From assembly GCA_005938025.2 (NCBI GenBank), contig VCCI02000005.1, forward strand, positions 124,001 to 188,000: 64,000 nucleotides of DNA, in the 5' to 3' direction. Positions 63,436 to 64,000 of the stretch are shown here, in pieces. The position numbers were made by a program, and so were the translations under genes. The DNA comes from Inquilinus sp. KBS0705. Its GTDB lineage: Bacteria; Bacteroidota; Bacteroidia; Sphingobacteriales; Sphingobacteriaceae. The notes below the pieces were generated by a model that searched no databases, was not told the origin of the DNA, and saw only the letters and a list, made by a program, of their open reading frames with translations. Within the stretch, counting starts at the first letter, position 1; each line of letters starts with the position of its first letter.

Positions 63436-63792
63436 TAAGTTACCCCCCCTTCTGCTACCACCCCATTTTGAAAATAACAGCTCCATTGCGATAAAACCCG
63501 CCGTTTTGTCAAGTCGAAGCTTTTATAAATTTTCTCCGTTTTCGCCCCAAAATGAAAAACACCCTACCATTATGGAAGGGTTGCCCTTTTTACAAGCAAG
63601 GGTAAAGCACCCTAATATGCTCTATTACATACAGTTATAAAAAATATTGTAAAATGGCATTAAATTGGTTGTGCGGCGGCAGCAATGGCCCCGATCAATT
63701 TACTTCTTGAAAAGATATCTGAACAACTGTTTTCATATAAGCTATTCTTTAAAATAATTATCAATGCCTGCAAGCACTGTTAAAATAACTAT
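63436..63792. other. Intergenic region before kup with a 21-bp dyad
   Basis: No gene seen. It holds the near-perfect dyad ACCCTACCAT-T-ATGGAAGGGT (63561-63581; 9 of 10 pairs) and A/T-rich flanks. No -24/-12 sigma-54 promoter in correct spacing was found. Confidence 0.45.
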
Positions 63793-64000
63793 ATGACAAC
63801 ACATTTAAAGAAGCTTTCGGCAGCAGGCATGCTGGTTACACTTGGTATTATTTTTGGCGATATTGGTACCTCGCCGCTATATGTTTTTCAAACCCTGCTT
63901 ATAGAGGGTGGCAAAGTAAACGAAAGCCTGGTATTGGGCTCCATATCCTGCATATTTTGGACATTAACCCTGCAAACGACCTTTAAATACATTTTTATTA
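63793..64000 (+). CDS. kup: Kup-family potassium transporter, N-terminal part
   Basis: 69 residues up to the window edge, starting MTTHLKKLSAAGMLVTLGIIF and continuing GDIGTSPLYVFQTLLI, the signature first membrane helix of Kup/TrkD K+/H+ symporters, then a second helix beginning VLGSISCIFWTLTLQTTFKY. The rest lies beyond base 64000. Confidence 0.9.
   Translation, partial: MTTHLKKLSAAGMLVTLGIIFGDIGTSPLYVFQTLLIEGGKVNESLVLGSISCIFWTLTLQTTFKYIFI

Noticed and set aside
63653..63680. Possible -24/-12 sigma-54 promoter (TGGCAT...TTG) before kup
   Set aside because: The spacing between the GG and GC elements is off and the -12 GC is missing.
1..64000. tRNA, rRNA, CRISPR array, intact insertion sequence or prophage
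   Set aside because: No T-loop-like tRNA ends, no regular spacer-repeat array and no transposase, integrase or phage structural genes were recognised.

Overview
The window looks like chromosomal DNA of a Bacteroidota bacterium, most likely family Sphingobacteriaceae (Mucilaginibacter/Pedobacter-like). The evidence is a type IX secretion C-terminal signal, many promoters of the form TAnnTTTG with no Shine-Dalgarno sequence, GH144 glucanases behind a LamG protein, membrane-tethered AraC and TPR-HTH regulators, FtsX-type permeases, and OmpA and PF13568-like outer-membrane barrels. The genus is inference. I saw no rRNA, tRNA or CRISPR.

Layout. 1-4350: right end of a polysaccharide utilisation locus (partial LamG protein, two tandem GH144 glucanases, a secreted esterase) closed by a strong terminator. 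4516-6060: NarL-type response regulator and its histidine kinase, whose phospho-acceptor His is replaced by Gln. 6177-10440: a small acidic protein and a 1218-residue fusion of a membrane AraC regulator to an FtsX-type permease, bracketed by near-identical 40-bp repeats. 10487-19746: phosphosulfolactate synthase, TPR protein, ALDH7-type dehydrogenase, subtilase and a T9SS-secreted IPT/TIG protein. 19787-24811: metH-metF behind a complete SAM-I (S-box) riboswitch.

24931-31631: Bax-inhibitor-1 protein, a murQ operon, CtpA-type protease, small lipoprotein and NagZ-like GH3 enzyme (cell-wall turnover and recycling). 31828-38547: outer-membrane barrel, then a leftward surface-glycan operon of four glycosyltransferases and an MsbA-like exporter. 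38663-47879: meaB, M24B aminopeptidase, a very highly expressed OmpA protein, a 47-residue membrane protein just ahead of ridA, recG, an M28 peptidase and an MFS permease. 47985-53983: TPR-HTH regulator, zinc-ribbon protein, polysaccharide deacetylase, and a tetR / small ferredoxin-fold-like protein / MFS efflux operon with a perfect 20-bp palindrome on its promoter. 53991-54882: REP-like repeats around an orphan membrane protein gene. 54943-64000: prolyl oligopeptidase, an EF-Tu-domain-2-like mini protein, PfkB kinase, DMT exporter, alpha/beta hydrolase, a divergent PAS kinase / sigma-54 activator pair and the start of a Kup potassium transporter.

Most of the window is housekeeping plus ordinary accessory genes. 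The strongest unusual signals are the AraC-FtsX fusion with its flanking repeats, the kinase lacking its phospho-acceptor His, the 10-bp phased repeat motif found near several glycan genes, and the repeat-bracketed orphan gene.
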